Notes under the pieces: generated by a model
Seen by the model: the letters and a program-made list of their open reading frames with translations, nothing else
Database searches by the model: none
What the model was told of the DNA's origin: nothing
Part shown: positions 26,876 to 34,842 of the stretch, in pieces
Layout of the letters: the number at the start of each line of letters is the position of its first letter
Numbering within the stretch: the stretch's first letter is position 1
Origin: Chloroflexota bacterium
GTDB taxonomy: Bacteria; Chloroflexota; Dormibacteria; Dormibacterales; Dormibacteraceae
Length of the DNA: 36,265 nucleotides
Reading direction: 5' to 3'
Assembly (NCBI GenBank): GCA_005881825.1
Contig: VBEO01000081.1
Location: 1-36,265 of the forward strand
Made by a program: the position numbers and the translations under genes

Positions 26876-26976
26876 CCCCCAGCGGTTGGTCAGCGACTTG
26901 GGCGCAGAGTGTGGAGTCGCCGCGCTCCGTTGATCAGTCGATGGGCTCGATCAGCGCGCCGGCTGGGAGCGCCTTC

Positions 26977-27930
26977 TCAAGGCTTGCAACCGCCCGCCGT
27001 CGGATGGGTCACGGGGGCGCTGGTGGGATGACCTGCCCGCGGACCCACCGGCACCGCCGGGGCTGCGCTCGTCGGGTTGCCGTCGCAGCCGTTGTTCGAC
27101 CCGCGTCCCCCGCTGACGTGCGCTGAGCCGCCAACCACCGCTGGGGATCCCGATTGGCCCTGCGCCGAAGTCGGTGATGGCTCATCGAAAGTGGAGCCGG
27201 GAGCGTTCGAGCGGGACGTAGACGCATCCTCGATGGGTCCCGCGCTCAATGCCTGCTGCGGCTGTCCGGCGTCTACTAGCGCTCGAAACGGTGCCGAGCC
27301 GGCTTGCCATGCGTGGAACGAGGGCTCGGCGCCCAGGGGCGGCGCCAGGCTGACGAAGGCGACTGTGCCCACGACGGTGGCGCCGACCAGGGTGGCTGCC
27401 GCCAGCTGGTTCCCATCGATCGACTTCGACAAGAAGCCGCCGATCCTGGCGAACCGGGCTGAAAGCCCGGCGAACCCGAGAAGTGCTATTGCCGAGAGCG
27501 CGCCACCGGCCCGGCCGATCTGGTTCTCCATGCTCTGTAGCGCCAATCGCAGCCGCCTGGTCACCGTTCTCGTCGAAACCCCAAGCTGGGCGGCGATCTC
27601 TTTGTTCGTGCGGCCCTCGACATAAGCGAGCCGCACGACCTCGCCCTCCTTGGCGCTGAGTCGGCGGAGGGCTTGACCGAGACTCTGCCGGCCCAACGCT
27701 GAGGCCAGGGCCCGCAAAGGCTCTGAGCCGGAGGTCATTTGACTGTCGTCCGCCAGGCGCTGCCTCAGCTCGAGGTGCTTGCCGAGCCGGCGTCGTGGAT
27801 CAATTCGGGCGACGTGTACGCCTCCGATCACCCACGAGTGGAGGGCATCGCCCGATCCAGCCTCAATGTGCAGGTCGCCTGGCTGCCCTCCGGCTTCCAG
27901 ATCGTCGACGCTTCGCGGAACCACTTTCAC
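26977..27930 (-). CDS. Sigma-70 region 4-like HTH protein with membrane anchor
   Basis: About 317 residues from GTG 27930; ATG 27738 is an alternative that would omit a weakly convincing N terminus. Residues 91-137 form a sigma-70 region 4/LuxR-like helix-turn-helix (R-L-S-A-K-E-G-E-V-V-R-L-A-Y-V-E-G-R-T-N-K-E-I-A followed by L-G-V-S-T-R-T-V-T-R-R-L). Two hydrophobic segments follow (about 142-158 and 176-197), then a Ser/Gly/Pro-rich low-complexity tail of about 115 residues that would lie outside the membrane. No region 2 is visible, so it is not a complete ECF sigma factor. A membrane-tethered regulator with an external tail is my inference. Minus-strand frame beyond 27990 is only the shadow of the SMP-30 gene. 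Confidence 0.68.
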   Translation of the reverse strand: MKVVPRSVDDLEAGGQPGDLHIEAGSGDALHSWVIGGVHVARIDPRRRLGKHLELRQRLADDSQMTSGSEPLRALASALGRQSLGQALRRLSAKEGEVVRLAYVEGRTNKEIAAQLGVSTRTVTRRLRLALQSMENQIGRAGGALSAIALLGFAGLSARFARIGGFLSKSIDGNQLAAATLVGATVVGTVAFVSLAPPLGAEPSFHAWQAGSAPFRALVDAGQPQQALSAGPIEDASTSRSNAPGSTFDEPSPTSAQGQSGSPAVVGGSAHVSGGRGSNNGCDGNPTSAAPAVPVGPRAGHPTSAPVTHPTAGGCKP

Positions 27931-28041
27931 CGATGTACCCCAACCATGCCGATTAGACGCAGACAGAAAGCCTACATCCAAAGCCCGTAGGTGTCTCGAT
28001 GGTGCGCGCGCCGCGCCCCACTCCGCACGCGCCTCCAAGAT

Positions 28042-28932
28042 ATGGTCGTGAAAGCTGGCGAGGTGGACGTCGTCGCCTCCACCGCCAACCAGATCGGCGA
28101 GGGGCCGGTCTGGCTGCCCGACCAGCAGCGACTGCTCTGGGTCGACATAACGGGCCGCCGGCTGCTCTGGTTTGACCCTGGTAACGGGCGTGTTGAGACA
28201 CTCGACGTGGGCCGCGACGTGGGCGCCGTCGTGCCGACGGAGTCCGGGCAGCTGATGGCGGCCGTGGTGGACGGCTTCCTCCAGATCGATCCCGAGACCG
28301 GCAGCACCCGGCTGGTGGCGGCGGTCGAGCAGGACCAGCCCGTCAACCGCATGAACGACGGCAAGTGCGACAGCCGCGGCCGCTTCTGGGCCGGCACCAT
28401 GGGCTACCAGATCCGGCCCCACGCGGCAGCCCTCTACCGCCTCGACTCCGAGTGCCGGGTGGAGACCATGCTCCAACCCGTGACGCTTTCCAACGGCATC
28501 GATTGGAGCCCCGACGACCGGTTCATGTACTACGTCGACAGCACGACTCAGCGCTTGGATCTCTTCGACTACGAGCCCGAGACGGGCTCGCTCGGGACCC
28601 GCCGGACACTCCTTGAGATCCCCGCTAAGGATGGCCTGCCGGACGGGCTCACCGTGGACGCCGATGGATGCATCTGGCTGGCCCTCTGGGGCGGCGGCGA
28701 GGTTCGCCGGATCACTCCGGAGGGCACGGTGGACCGTGTGGTGAAACTGCCGGTGACGCAGGTCACGAGCTGCGCGTTCGGCGGTCCCGATCTGGACCAG
28801 CTCTACATCACGTCGGCCGCCAAGGATCTTGACGCAGCCGAGCTCGCCCGCCAGCCCGAGGCCGGCAGCCTGTTCCGCTGCCGGCCGGGGGTCAAGGGCC
28901 GGCCCGCGCAGCCCTTCCGCGGTTGCGCCTGA
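28042..28932 (+). CDS. SMP-30/gluconolactonase/LRE family hydrolase
   Basis: 296 residues from ATG 28042. The six-bladed beta-propeller family signature is complete. I-G-E-G-P-V-W supplies metal ligand Glu20; R-M-N-D-G-K-C-D-x-x-G-R-F-W-A-G-T-M supplies Asn105. S-N-G-I-D-W-S-P-D gives Asn151 and L-P-D-G-L-T-V-D gives Asp201, closely matching the spacing in regucalcin (Glu18, Asn103, Asn154, Asp204). Such enzymes open sugar lactones with a divalent metal in the cytosol. Sugar specificity is not visible and no sugar operon is next to it. The gene is divergent from the membrane-anchored HTH gene. Confidence 0.93.
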   Translation: MVVKAGEVDVVASTANQIGEGPVWLPDQQRLLWVDITGRRLLWFDPGNGRVETLDVGRDVGAVVPTESGQLMAAVVDGFLQIDPETGSTRLVAAVEQDQPVNRMNDGKCDSRGRFWAGTMGYQIRPHAAALYRLDSECRVETMLQPVTLSNGIDWSPDDRFMYYVDSTTQRLDLFDYEPETGSLGTRRTLLEIPAKDGLPDGLTVDADGCIWLALWGGGEVRRITPEGTVDRVVKLPVTQVTSCAFGGPDLDQLYITSAAKDLDAAELARQPEAGSLFRCRPGVKGRPAQPFRGCA

Positions 28933-28947
28933 GACCAGCGGCGGCAC

Positions 28948-28953
28948 TAGACT
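28948..28953 (+). promoter_or_regulatory. Candidate -10 box (TAGACT) of the sulfite-oxidase-like operon
   Basis: TAGACT ends 7 bases before the TTG start at 28961, with no Shine-Dalgarno sequence between. A leaderless transcript is suggested, as for the aminotransferase at the left end. TTGCGC 19 bases upstream is a poor -35 candidate. Confidence 0.38.
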
Positions 28954-28960
28954 CGCTGCC

Positions 28961-29566
28961 TTGGCCTTTATCTCGCGCGGGTTCAAGGGACGCCGCAGCT
29001 CGGCCGCCGACAGCTCCAGGCTGCCGCCCGGCCAGTACCTGGCGACAGGATTCCCGGTGCTCTCGGCGGGACCGACGCCTCACACGCCGCTGGAGAAGTG
29101 GAGCTTCACCATCACTGGCGAGGTCGACCAGGACCGGACCTGGACCTGGGCCGAGTTCCAGGCGCTGCCGGCCGAGGACATCACCGCCGACATCCACTGC
29201 GTCACCAAGTGGTCGAAGCTCGGCACCCGCTGGACGGGTGTGCCGGTGTCGGCCCTGCTGGAAGGCGTGGAAAGCGCCGCGGACTACGTAACCGCCTTCA
29301 GCGACGGCGGCTACACGACGAACCTGCCTCTGGAGGACCTGGTCGACGGCAAGGCCTGGGTCGCCTTCCGATACGACGGCCAGCCGCTCGACCCTGAGCA
29401 CGGTGGGCCTGCCCGCCTGTTGGTGCCGCACCTCTACCTGTGGAAGAGCGCCAAGTGGGTGCGCGGCCTGCGCCTGACGCTCGACGACCGGCCTGGCTTC
29501 TGGGAGTCGAACGGCTACAACATGTACGGCGATCCCTGGCGCGAGCAGCGCTACTGGGGCGACTGA
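28961..29566 (+). CDS. Sulfite oxidase-like molybdopterin oxidoreductase
   Basis: 201 residues from TTG 28961, giving M-A-F-I-S-R-G-F-K-G-R-R, the usual opening of this small family. It is a single oxidoreductase molybdopterin-binding domain. H-C-V-T-K-W-S-K carries Cys80, the predicted molybdenum ligand, followed by W-x-G-V-P-V, F-S-D-G-G-Y-T-T-N-L-P-L and P-H-L-Y-L-W-K-S-A-K-W-V-R-G. There is no haem domain, dimerisation domain or Tat signal, so it is a cytosolic relative of YedY/MsrP rather than classical sulfite oxidase. The next gene encodes the likely electron-transfer partner and starts in its stop codon. Substrate unknown. Confidence 0.93.
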   Translation: MAFISRGFKGRRSSAADSSRLPPGQYLATGFPVLSAGPTPHTPLEKWSFTITGEVDQDRTWTWAEFQALPAEDITADIHCVTKWSKLGTRWTGVPVSALLEGVESAADYVTAFSDGGYTTNLPLEDLVDGKAWVAFRYDGQPLDPEHGGPARLLVPHLYLWKSAKWVRGLRLTLDDRPGFWESNGYNMYGDPWREQRYWGD

Positions 29567-30330
29567 CGCCCACGGCGGCGCCGGGGGTTCGGGGGCGGCT
29601 CACCTGGCGTCTGGGCCGGGTGCGCGAACTCATCCCGGAGACCCCGCACGTCAGCACGCTGGTCTTCGAGGTGCCCGAGTGGCCCGGCCACCTGGCCGGC
29701 CAGCACGTCGACGTCAGGCTCACGGCCGAGGATGGGTACCAGGCGCAGCGCAGCTACTCGATCGCCTCTCCGCCCGAGGACGGCGCAGTCGCGCTGACCG
29801 TGGAGCGCCTGGAGGAAGGCGAGGTTTCTCCCTACCTGGCGGGGGAGGTGAGGCAGGGCGACCAGCTCGAGCTGCGCGGCCCGATCGGCGGCTACTTCGT
29901 CTGGCAAGCGGGCTCGGAACCGCAGCGGCCGGTTCTCCTCATCGGCGGTGGCTCAGGGGTGGTGCCGCTGATGGCGATGATCCGCCACCGCCATGCAGCC
30001 GGAGCCGGCACCCCCATGCGGCTGCTCTATTCCTCGCGGAGCCTGGAGGACGTGATCTACCGAGCTGAGCTGGATCGCCTGGCCGGCGGCGGGCTCGCGA
30101 TCGTGCACACCCTCACCCGCAGCCGGCCTCCGGGCTGGACCGGTTACGCGCGCCGCCTCGACAGGGAGATGCTGGCCGAGGTGGCCTGGCCGGTCACCCT
30201 GGGTGCCGCCATCTTCATCTGCGGACCCACCTCCTTCGTGGAGACGGCTTCGGCCGGCCTGGTGGAGCTTGGATATCCGCCCGAATCCATACGCACCGAG
30301 CGCTTCGGCGCCACCGGAGGAACCACGTGA
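29563..30330 (+). CDS. Ferredoxin reductase-like FAD/NAD(P) oxidoreductase
   Basis: About 255 residues. FAD domain: W-P-G-H-L-A-G-Q-H-V-D-V-R-L and R-S-Y-S-I-A-S (R-x-Y-S flavin motif, 63-66). NAD domain: G-G-G-S-G-V-V-P (128-135), L-L-Y-S-S-R-S and C-G-P-T-S-F (Cys220). There is no 2Fe-2S domain. The start is uncertain: no ATG, GTG or TTG fits before the conserved first strand, so I take CTG in a CTGA overlap with the previous stop. GTG 29620 would cut into the fold. It probably feeds electrons from NAD(P)H to the molybdoenzyme. Confidence 0.9.
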   Translation: MTPTAAPGVRGRLTWRLGRVRELIPETPHVSTLVFEVPEWPGHLAGQHVDVRLTAEDGYQAQRSYSIASPPEDGAVALTVERLEEGEVSPYLAGEVRQGDQLELRGPIGGYFVWQAGSEPQRPVLLIGGGSGVVPLMAMIRHRHAAGAGTPMRLLYSSRSLEDVIYRAELDRLAGGGLAIVHTLTRSRPPGWTGYARRLDREMLAEVAWPVTLGAAIFICGPTSFVETASAGLVELGYPPESIRTERFGATGGTT

Positions 30331-30593
30331 AGCAGAGCGACCTGAAGCTGGACGGCAACGCCATCGCCGGCGTCCTGGGCGAGATCTTCGCGGTCGAGAT
30401 GACCGTGGCGGAAGGCACCTGTGCCGGCTGCGGCAACGTGGCGCCGATGGGGGCGGTGGACGTCTACGTGAATGCGCCCGGGATCGTGGTCCGCTGCTCC
30501 GCCTGCACGCAGGTCCTGATGACCATCGTGCGCGGACGCGACCGGACCTGGCTCGACCTCAGCGGTGTGCGCCGGCTCGAGCTGAGGTCGTGA
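30327..30593 (+). CDS. DUF6510 family zinc-ribbon protein
   Basis: 88 residues from GTG in a GTGA overlap, with GGAGG upstream. It opens L-x-L-D-G-N-A-I-A-G-x-L-G-E-I-F, then has two C-x-x-C pairs (Cys32/35 and Cys57/60) forming a zinc-ribbon-like knuckle, and ends R-T-W-L-D-L-x-G-V-R-R-L-E-L. This family is regularly found with the sulfite-oxidase-like and ferredoxin-reductase genes, as here. It may be a metal-binding assembly or electron-transfer helper; that role is inferred from linkage only. Confidence 0.88.
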   Translation: MKQSDLKLDGNAIAGVLGEIFAVEMTVAEGTCAGCGNVAPMGAVDVYVNAPGIVVRCSACTQVLMTIVRGRDRTWLDLSGVRRLELRS

Positions 30594-31114
30594 GCTACGG
30601 CCAGGCTGTCCAGGGCTGGCACGACTTCTATGTCACGGCCGGGGCGGCGGCGGCCACGCTGGTGGGCCTGCTCTTTGTGGGACTTTCGCTGCACATCCGG
30701 GTGGTGGTCGCGCACCCGGACGTGCGCAGCCTGGCGCGCGTCACGCTGACCGATTTCGTGGTGGTTCTGCTGGTCGCGCTTCTGCTGCTCTCGCCGGCCG
30801 GTGGCGATCAGACCGCCGGCATCGCTCTCATGATCGTGGCGGGCGTGAGCCTGTTCATCATGCTGCGCGTGGCCTTGGATGGCCTGCGCATGCGCCGCCT
30901 GCGCACCATCGACCTCCGAACGCTGGCGGCGCGCTTCGGGCTCAGCGGCGCTTGCTACCTACTGGTGGGTGTGGTCGGGGTGGTGCTCGATCGCGGCGAC
31001 TTCGAGCATGCCCTCAACGCGCTCTTGTTCGTGCTCGTGATGCTGCTGGTGGTGGCCGTGCGCAACACCTGGGACCTGCTGGTCACGGTCGCTGACAAGC
31101 ACGCCCGGGCCTAG
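30590..31114 (+). CDS. Four-helix integral membrane protein, unknown function
   Basis: 174 residues from GTG in a GTGA overlap with DUF6510. Predicted helices at about 14-34, 48-69, 73-95 and 118-160 (the last probably two). Y-V-T-A-G-A-A-A-A-T-L-V-G-L-L-F-V-G-L-S is a distinctive first helix seen in many uncharacterised small membrane proteins. Placement as the last gene of the molybdoenzyme operon may be incidental. The stop TAG shares the tetramer CTAG with the stop of the convergent CoxL-like gene. Confidence 0.75.
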   Translation: MSYGQAVQGWHDFYVTAGAAAATLVGLLFVGLSLHIRVVVAHPDVRSLARVTLTDFVVVLLVALLLLSPAGGDQTAGIALMIVAGVSLFIMLRVALDGLRMRRLRTIDLRTLAARFGLSGACYLLVGVVGVVLDRGDFEHALNALLFVLVMLLVVAVRNTWDLLVTVADKHARA

Positions 31115-33402
31115 GCGGACGCCTCCCGGATCGCGTTCCAGACCCGTTCAGGCGTGAGCGGCATGTCGATGTGGCGCACGCCCAGGTGCGCGACCGCGTC
31201 GATCACCGCGTTCTGCACGGCGGGAGTCGAGCCGATCGTGCCCGATTCGCCAATGCCCTTGGCGCCCAGCGGGTTGTTGGGCGTGGGAGTGACCGTGGTG
31301 GCGGTCTCCACCATCGGGATCTCGCCTATGGATGGGATCACGTAATCGAGCAGCGAGGCGGTCAGCGGGTTGCCCTGGGCGTCGTAGAGCACCTCCTCGA
31401 ACAGCGCCTGGCCGACCCCCTGAGCCACCCCACCCAGGACCTGGCCTTCGGCCAGCAGTGGGTTGATGATGCGGCCGCAGTCATCGACCGCGAAGAAGCT
31501 GCGCAGGCGCGCCTCGCCTGTCTCCACATCCACCTCGGCCACCGCACAGTGGGCACCGAACGGAAAGCTGCCCTCGCCGTTGAAGTCGACCTCGGCGGCG
31601 AGCCCCGCGTCCATGCCCTCCGGCCGCCGCGAGGCGTCGCCGGCCGCGGCCGCCAGGACCGCCCAGTTCAGATCCCGGTCGGGCACGCCGGTCACGCCCA
31701 CGCCGCCGTCGCGGAAGACGATGTCCTGCGGGTTGGCCTCCAGCAGATGGGCGGCCAGCTCGCGCGCCTTCTCTTTGACCTCTAGGGCCGCCTCGTGCAC
31801 GGCGGAGCCGCCGTGCTGCATCGACCGCGAACCCACGGTGCCCAGCCCGCGCTCCACGGCATCCGTGTCGGAATGGACGACTCGCACCGCCTCCAGGGGC
31901 ACGCCCAGCTGGTCGGCGGCGATCTGCGCGAGCGTCGTCTCGTGCCCCTGCCCGAACGAGGTGGTGCCGCAGCGCACCAGCACCGTGCCGTCGCTCTCGA
32001 TGCCGACGGCTCCCCACTCGGGGCCGATGCCTGCCCCGGTCACCTCGACGTAGATCGACAGTCCGATACCCAGCTGGCGGCGGTCGCCGCTCTGCCGGCG
32101 CCTCGCCTGCTCGGCGCGCAGCGCCTGGTAATCCGCAAGCTCCAGCAGCGCATCGAGAGTCCTCTCGTATTCGCCGGAGTCGTAGGTGGCGCCGCCCGCG
32201 GTGGTGTGGGGGAAGCGGTCGCTGGGGATCAGGTTGCGGCGGCGCAGCTCGGCCGGGTCCATCTTAAGCTCGGCAGCCAGCAGGTCCATGGCGCGCTCGA
32301 TCATCGCCGCGGCTTCAGGCCGGCCGGCACCGCGATAGGCGCCGAAGGGCGTCGTGTTGGTGGTTACGCAGTCGGCCTCGTAGCGGATGCGCGGGATGTC
32401 GTAGACGCCCGACGACATCTGTCCCGTCAGGAAGGGGAGCAGCATGGCGATGCCCGGGTAAGCCCCGACGTCCGCCAGCACGTGCGCGCGCAAACCGACC
32501 AGGCGGCCGTCCCGCTTGGCGCCCAGCTCCACCTCCTGGACCTGCCCCCGACCATGCGTCATCGTCATCAGGTTCTCGGTCCGGGTCTCCACCCACTGCA
32601 GCGGCCGTTGCAACCGGCGCGCGGCGGCCGCCACCACCACCAGCTCGGGGCGGGCCCCGGCCTTGGCGCCGAAGCCGCCGCCCATGTCCGGAACCACGAC
32701 CCGGACGGCGCTCTCGTCCATGGCCAGCGAGGCGGCGACCTCCGAGCGCAGCGCGAAGGGCTGCTGACTGGTGACCCAGATGCTCAGGCGCTCGCCTTCA
32801 GGCACCACCAGGATCGCCTCCGGCTCCATCGGCACCGGCGCCAGCCGCTGGTTGACGAAGCGGCCCTTGACGGTGACTTCGGCCCCCTCCAGCGGGTCCT
32901 CGTCGCCGCCGGAGGCGAAGTGCCCGGCCAGGTTGGAGGCATGGCCGGAAAAGAGCAGGACCGGAGGCGAGTGCCGCGACGCGTGCGGGTCGGTCAGCAC
33001 GGTCATGGGTTCCAGATCGAGATGGACCAACTGGGCCGCGTCCGCCGCCGCCTCGCGGCTCTCGGCGACCACCAATGCGACCTGCTCGCCGGCGAAGCGC
33101 GCGCGGTCCTTCGCCAGGCGCGGCCGCGCGAAGGCGGCGGGGACCATCTGGAAGCCGACGCGGTCGGGGAGGTGGAGGTCGGCGGCGGTCAGCACCGCCA
33201 CCACGCCCGGCGCCGCGGCGGCGGCCGTGACGTCGATGTTGCGAATCGTGGCGTGCGCCAGCGGCGAGCGCACGAAGGCCGCGTGCAGCGTGCCCGGCGG
33301 CGGCCGGTCGTCCACGTAACGACCGGCGCCGGTGATCAGCCGCGCATCCTCGCGCCGCTTGACGGCGTTGCCGAGGATGGAGCCGGGCGTCAGGGTCTGC
33401 AT
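31111..33402 (-). CDS. Xanthine dehydrogenase family molybdenum-binding subunit (form II CoxL-like)
   Basis: 763 residues, full length. The N-terminal half has G[14 protein letters not shown] and H-A-x-F-V-R-S, and the cofactor domain has G-G-G-F-G-A-K. The active-site loop A-Y-R-G-A-G-R (355-361) is the form II signature, distinct from A-Y-R-C-S-F-R of true CO dehydrogenase. The catalytic base is Glu719 in G-I-G-E-S-G-T. The actual substrate is therefore probably a purine, aldehyde or aromatic N-heterocycle. No medium FAD or small 2Fe-2S subunit is adjacent, which such enzymes need. The start overlaps the trpB2 stop (ATGA). Confidence 0.92.
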   Translation of the reverse strand: MQTLTPGSILGNAVKRREDARLITGAGRYVDDRPPPGTLHAAFVRSPLAHATIRNIDVTAAAAAPGVVAVLTAADLHLPDRVGFQMVPAAFARPRLAKDRARFAGEQVALVVAESREAAADAAQLVHLDLEPMTVLTDPHASRHSPPVLLFSGHASNLAGHFASGGDEDPLEGAEVTVKGRFVNQRLAPVPMEPEAILVVPEGERLSIWVTSQQPFALRSEVAASLAMDESAVRVVVPDMGGGFGAKAGARPELVVVAAAARRLQRPLQWVETRTENLMTMTHGRGQVQEVELGAKRDGRLVGLRAHVLADVGAYPGIAMLLPFLTGQMSSGVYDIPRIRYEADCVTTNTTPFGAYRGAGRPEAAAMIERAMDLLAAELKMDPAELRRRNLIPSDRFPHTTAGGATYDSGEYERTLDALLELADYQALRAEQARRRQSGDRRQLGIGLSIYVEVTGAGIGPEWGAVGIESDGTVLVRCGTTSFGQGHETTLAQIAADQLGVPLEAVRVVHSDTDAVERGLGTVGSRSMQHGGSAVHEAALEVKEKARELAAHLLEANPQDIVFRDGGVGVTGVPDRDLNWAVLAAAAGDASRRPEGMDAGLAAEVDFNGEGSFPFGAHCAVAEVDVETGEARLRSFFAVDDCGRIINPLLAEGQVLGGVAQGVGQALFEEVLYDAQGNPLTASLLDYVIPSIGEIPMVETATTVTPTPNNPLGAKGIGESGTIGSTPAVQNAVIDAVAHLGVRHIDMPLTPERVWNAIREASA

Positions 33403-34775
33403 CAGGCGCCCGCTGGCTCCGGGACCCGCGGCAGCTCCTCGATGGCGGCATCGATGCGCGACTGCGACAGCTCGACGTCCTCGAGCTTGCCCGCGAAATA
33501 CGCGTCATACGCCGACATGTCGAAGTGGCCGTGGCCCGAGAGTCCGAAGAGGATCACCCGCTGGTCGCCGGCCTCGCGGGCCGCCGCGGCCTCCTGAACG
33601 ACCGCGCGGATGGCATGGGCCGACTCCGGTGCGGGCAGAAAGCCTTCGGAGCGGGCGAAGCGCACAGCTTCCGCAAAGCATTCGTTCTGCTTGTAGGCGC
33701 GTGCCTCGACCACGCCCTGCTCGACCAACAAGCACAGCGAAGGTGCGTCACCGTGATAGCGCAGACCGCCGGAGTGGATGCGGTCGGGCACGAAGCTGTG
33801 GCCGAGCGTGAACATCTTCACCACCGGCCCCATGCCCACCGCGTCACCGAAGTCGTACGCGTAAACGCCGCGCGTCAAGGTGGGACAGGCCGCCGGCTCG
33901 GCCGCGATGAAGCGCGTGCGTGGCTGCTCGCCCTTGAGCCGGTCGCCGATGAACGGATAGGTGAGGCCGGCGAAGTTGGAGCCGCCGCCCACGCAGCCGA
34001 TGACGACGTCGGGGTACTCGCCGGCCATCTCCATCTGCTTCTTGGCCTCGAGGCCGATCACGGTCTGGTGCAGAAGCACGTGGTTGACGACCGAGCCCAG
34101 CGAGTACTTGGCATCGTCGTGGGTCGCGGCGTCCTCGACGGCCTCCGAGATGGCGATGCCCAGGCTGCCCGGCGAGTCGGGGTCGTCGGCCAGGATGCCG
34201 CGGCCGGCGTTGGTGAGGTTGGTCGGGGAGGCGTGGACGGTGGCCCCCCAAGTTTCCATCATGGCCCGCCTGTACGGCTTCTGCTCGAAGGAGACCTTGA
34301 CCATGTAGACGGTCACCTCGAGGCCGAAGAGCGCGCCGGCAAAGGCGAGCGCCGAGCCCCACTGGCCCGCGCCGGTCTCGGTGGTCAGGCGCTTCACGCC
34401 CTCCTGCGCGTTGTAGTAGGCCTGGGGGACGGCCGTGTTGGGCTTGTGGGAGCCGGCGGGCGAGACGCCCTCGTACTTGAAGTAGATGTGAGCCGAAGTG
34501 TCGAGGGCCTTCTCGAGGCGCTCCGCGCGGTACAGCGGGCTGGGCCTCCAGATCTTGTAGACCTCACGCACCGCTTCCGGGATGTCGATCCAGGGTTCGG
34601 CCGAGACCTCCTGGGCGATGATCGCCTGGGGAAAGATGGGCGCCAGGTCGGCCGGACCCATCGGCTGCAGGGTGCCGGGATGCAGGTAGGGGGCGGGGGG
34701 CGCCGGGAGGTCGGGCAGGATGTTGTACCAGCGCTCCGGGATCTCACTCTCGCCGAGCAGGATCTTCTTGACCAT
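33402..34775 (-). CDS. trpB2: Tryptophan synthase beta-like protein, TrpB2 type
   Basis: 457 residues, longer than TrpB1 (about 400), as usual for TrpB2. It begins [11 protein letters not shown], then R-P-S-P-L-Y-R-A. The PLP lysine is K111 in G-S-H-K-P-N-T-A, catalytic Glu133 lies in T-E-T-G-A-G-Q-W-G, and the phosphate-binding loop G-G-G-S-N is at 263-267. TrpB2 joins indole and serine (or phosphoserine) to tryptophan without TrpA. AGGAGG lies at good spacing before the ATG. No trpA or other trp genes adjoin. The product tryptophan is the ligand of the TRAP protein encoded at 10674. Confidence 0.96.
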   Translation of the reverse strand: MVKKILLGESEIPERWYNILPDLPAPPAPYLHPGTLQPMGPADLAPIFPQAIIAQEVSAEPWIDIPEAVREVYKIWRPSPLYRAERLEKALDTSAHIYFKYEGVSPAGSHKPNTAVPQAYYNAQEGVKRLTTETGAGQWGSALAFAGALFGLEVTVYMVKVSFEQKPYRRAMMETWGATVHASPTNLTNAGRGILADDPDSPGSLGIAISEAVEDAATHDDAKYSLGSVVNHVLLHQTVIGLEAKKQMEMAGEYPDVVIGCVGGGSNFAGLTYPFIGDRLKGEQPRTRFIAAEPAACPTLTRGVYAYDFGDAVGMGPVVKMFTLGHSFVPDRIHSGGLRYHGDAPSLCLLVEQGVVEARAYKQNECFAEAVRFARSEGFLPAPESAHAIRAVVQEAAAAREAGDQRVILFGLSGHGHFDMSAYDAYFAGKLEDVELSQSRIDAAIEELPRVPEPAGA

Positions 34776-34827
34776 CGCAGCCCCTCCTGGTATTTGCCGG
34801 CCCGAAGATCGAAGCGTATCCCCGCGC

Positions 34828-34833
34828 TAACCT
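34828..34833 (+). promoter_or_regulatory. Candidate -10 box (TAACCT) of the class III aminotransferase gene
   Basis: TAACCT lies 9 bases before the ATG at 34843, with no ribosome-binding sequence between. This is the same spacing as the TAGACT box of the left-end aminotransferase. A leaderless start is suggested. Confidence 0.35.
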
Positions 34834-34842
34834 CTGGAACAA

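Noticed and set aside
27739-27990. 83-codon plus-strand ORF upstream of the SMP-30 gene
   Set aside because: It has protein-like composition but no ribosome-binding site or motif and is antisense to the N terminus of the HTH membrane protein. Neither reading is certain; I kept the minus strand because it is continuous with the HTH domain.
31111-33402. True aerobic CO dehydrogenase large subunit
   Set aside because: The active-site loop is A-Y-R-G-A-G-R, not the A-Y-R-C-S-F-R of form I CoxL, and coxM/coxS are missing.
31795-33597. 600-codon plus-strand open frame across coxL and trpB2
   Set aside because: Antisense to two strongly conserved genes and without recognisable motifs.
34776-34842. 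TRAP-binding NAG-triplet array in the trpB2 leader
   Set aside because: Only two or three NAG triplets occur in the 67-base leader. That is far fewer than the roughly 9-11 regularly spaced triplets needed, and a strong ribosome-binding site follows directly.
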